From the NCBI GenBank assembly GCA_016719945.1, contig JADJYE010000030.1, forward strand, positions 310,001-374,000: a stretch of DNA of 64,000 nt, read 5' to 3'. The notes under the pieces were generated by a model. The model did no database searches and was not told the DNA's origin. It saw nothing but the letters and a program-made list of their open reading frames with translations. This stretch comes from Polyangiaceae bacterium. Its GTDB lineage: Bacteria > Myxococcota_A > Polyangia > Polyangiales > Polyangiaceae. This document shows, piece by piece, positions 63,435 through 64,000 of the stretch; within the stretch, counting starts at the first letter, position 1, and the number at the start of each line of letters is the position of its first letter. Made by a program: the position numbers and the translations under genes.

Positions 63435-64000
63435 ATGGATGCACCCATCTCGCCTCGCGACCACGCCGAGGCCGTCGCACTCTTTCGGGCCGAGATCGTC
63501 GGCTCGCTCGTCCGCCGTGAGCTCGATCGCGGCGACCTCGCCGCCGAGCTCGCGCAGCTCAGTCAAAGGTCGTTCAGACCTCCGCGCACACGGCCACGGC
63601 CCTCGGCGATTCTCCGTCGCCACGCTGGAGCGGTGGTTCTACGCGTATCGCTCCGGCGGGCTCGATGCGCTCAGGCCGCGACCTCGCACCAATAAGGGCC
63701 GGGCCCGTGAGCTGACCGATGCCCAGCGCGACCTGCTCCTCGCCGTGCGCCAGGAGCACCCGCAGATCTCAGCGGCGCTCATCCTGCGCACGCTCGTGAA
63801 GAGCGGGCGGCTCGACGAGGGGGCGGTCAGCGCGGCGACCGTGCGACGGCTCTTAGCCGAGCGCGGCCTCGACCGTGTCGCGCTCCGACAGGCAGGCGAC
63901 GGCAAGCTCCGCTTGCGATGGCAGGCCGAGCGGCCCAACGCGCTATGGCATGCCGACGTCTGCCACGGCGCACCGATCGTAGTCGACGGCGCGAGGCGCC
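63435..64000 (+). CDS. DDE transposase, partial and frameshifted (runs off window)
   Basis: Starts MDAPISPRDHAEAVALFRAE. The frame shifts near 63565, after which the sequence continues FSVATLERWFYAYRSGGLDA, TDAQRDLLLAVRQEHPQISA, ATVRRLLAERGLDRVALRQA and ends in ERPNALWHADVCHGAPIV, the start of the DDE core (the Asp of WHADVCHG). It runs off the window end. The helix-turn-helix pattern plus WxAD suggests an IS481/Mu-B-type or ISNCY-like enzyme. Co-directional with the DUF6431-type gene 111 bases upstream. Confidence 0.75.

Overview
The window is high-GC DNA whose gene content suggests a Myxococcota bacterium, probably Polyangiales (Sorangium/Polyangium-like). The evidence is a Pkn-type Ser/Thr kinase, many short secreted lipoproteins with Gly/Ser-rich linkers, an RCC1-repeat lipoprotein, a type VI secretion cargo cluster built from DUF2169 and pentapeptide-repeat proteins, and frequent GTG/TTG starts with 1-4 bp gene overlaps. 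This is inference from gene families; no rRNA or species marker is present.

Layout. 1-1593: end of a kinase/lipoprotein pair and a weak secreted gene, minus strand. 1684-11408: a plus-strand VgrG cluster (DUF2169-like/pentapeptide, VgrG, DUF2169/pentapeptide, pentapeptide, DUF3540, DUF4150/PAAR-like). 11411-33268: chromosomal-type genes, including a CPBP protease, RCC1 lipoprotein, flavin monooxygenase, selB, an outer-membrane barrel with a partner lipoprotein, a C69 peptidase/amine oxidase/MepA-LysM group, tRNA-Pro(GGG) with promoter and terminator, YihY, Smr, glycosyltransferase plus rpsU, DUF3592, rhodanese and nitroreductase. 33345-61566: an ion-homeostasis and stress island: SulP transporter, two paralogous 82-aa proteins, two HPF-like ribosome factors, a complete N-ATPase operon in the order atpDCQRBEFAG, MscS channels, a large membrane coiled-coil ATPase, a truncated cation/H+ antiporter, tandem-Usp protein, NhaR-like regulator, diguanylate cyclase and an APC transporter fused to Usp domains. 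61712-64000: transposon remnants running off the window.

The island is broken by mobile DNA. Three insertions can be delimited to the base from terminal inverted repeats and target-site duplications: a 586-bp deleted ISKra4-type element (46781-47366, 10-bp duplication), a complete ISKra4-type IS (51727-53394, 7-bp duplication) and an IS21-type element (53597-56890, 6-bp duplication). Removing the last two rejoins three reading-frame pieces into one uncharacterised gene of about 354 codons, which is the most solid new observation here.

Many genes carry one or more frame breaks (DUF2169 protein, monooxygenase, selB, outer-membrane barrel, atpF, atpA, atpG, nhaR, istA, one mscS, terminal transposases), often at homopolymers, while other long genes are intact. 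Sequencing or assembly indels are the simplest general explanation. The atpF lesion is larger and could be a real deletion. Genes are annotated over their repaired extents and each break is stated.
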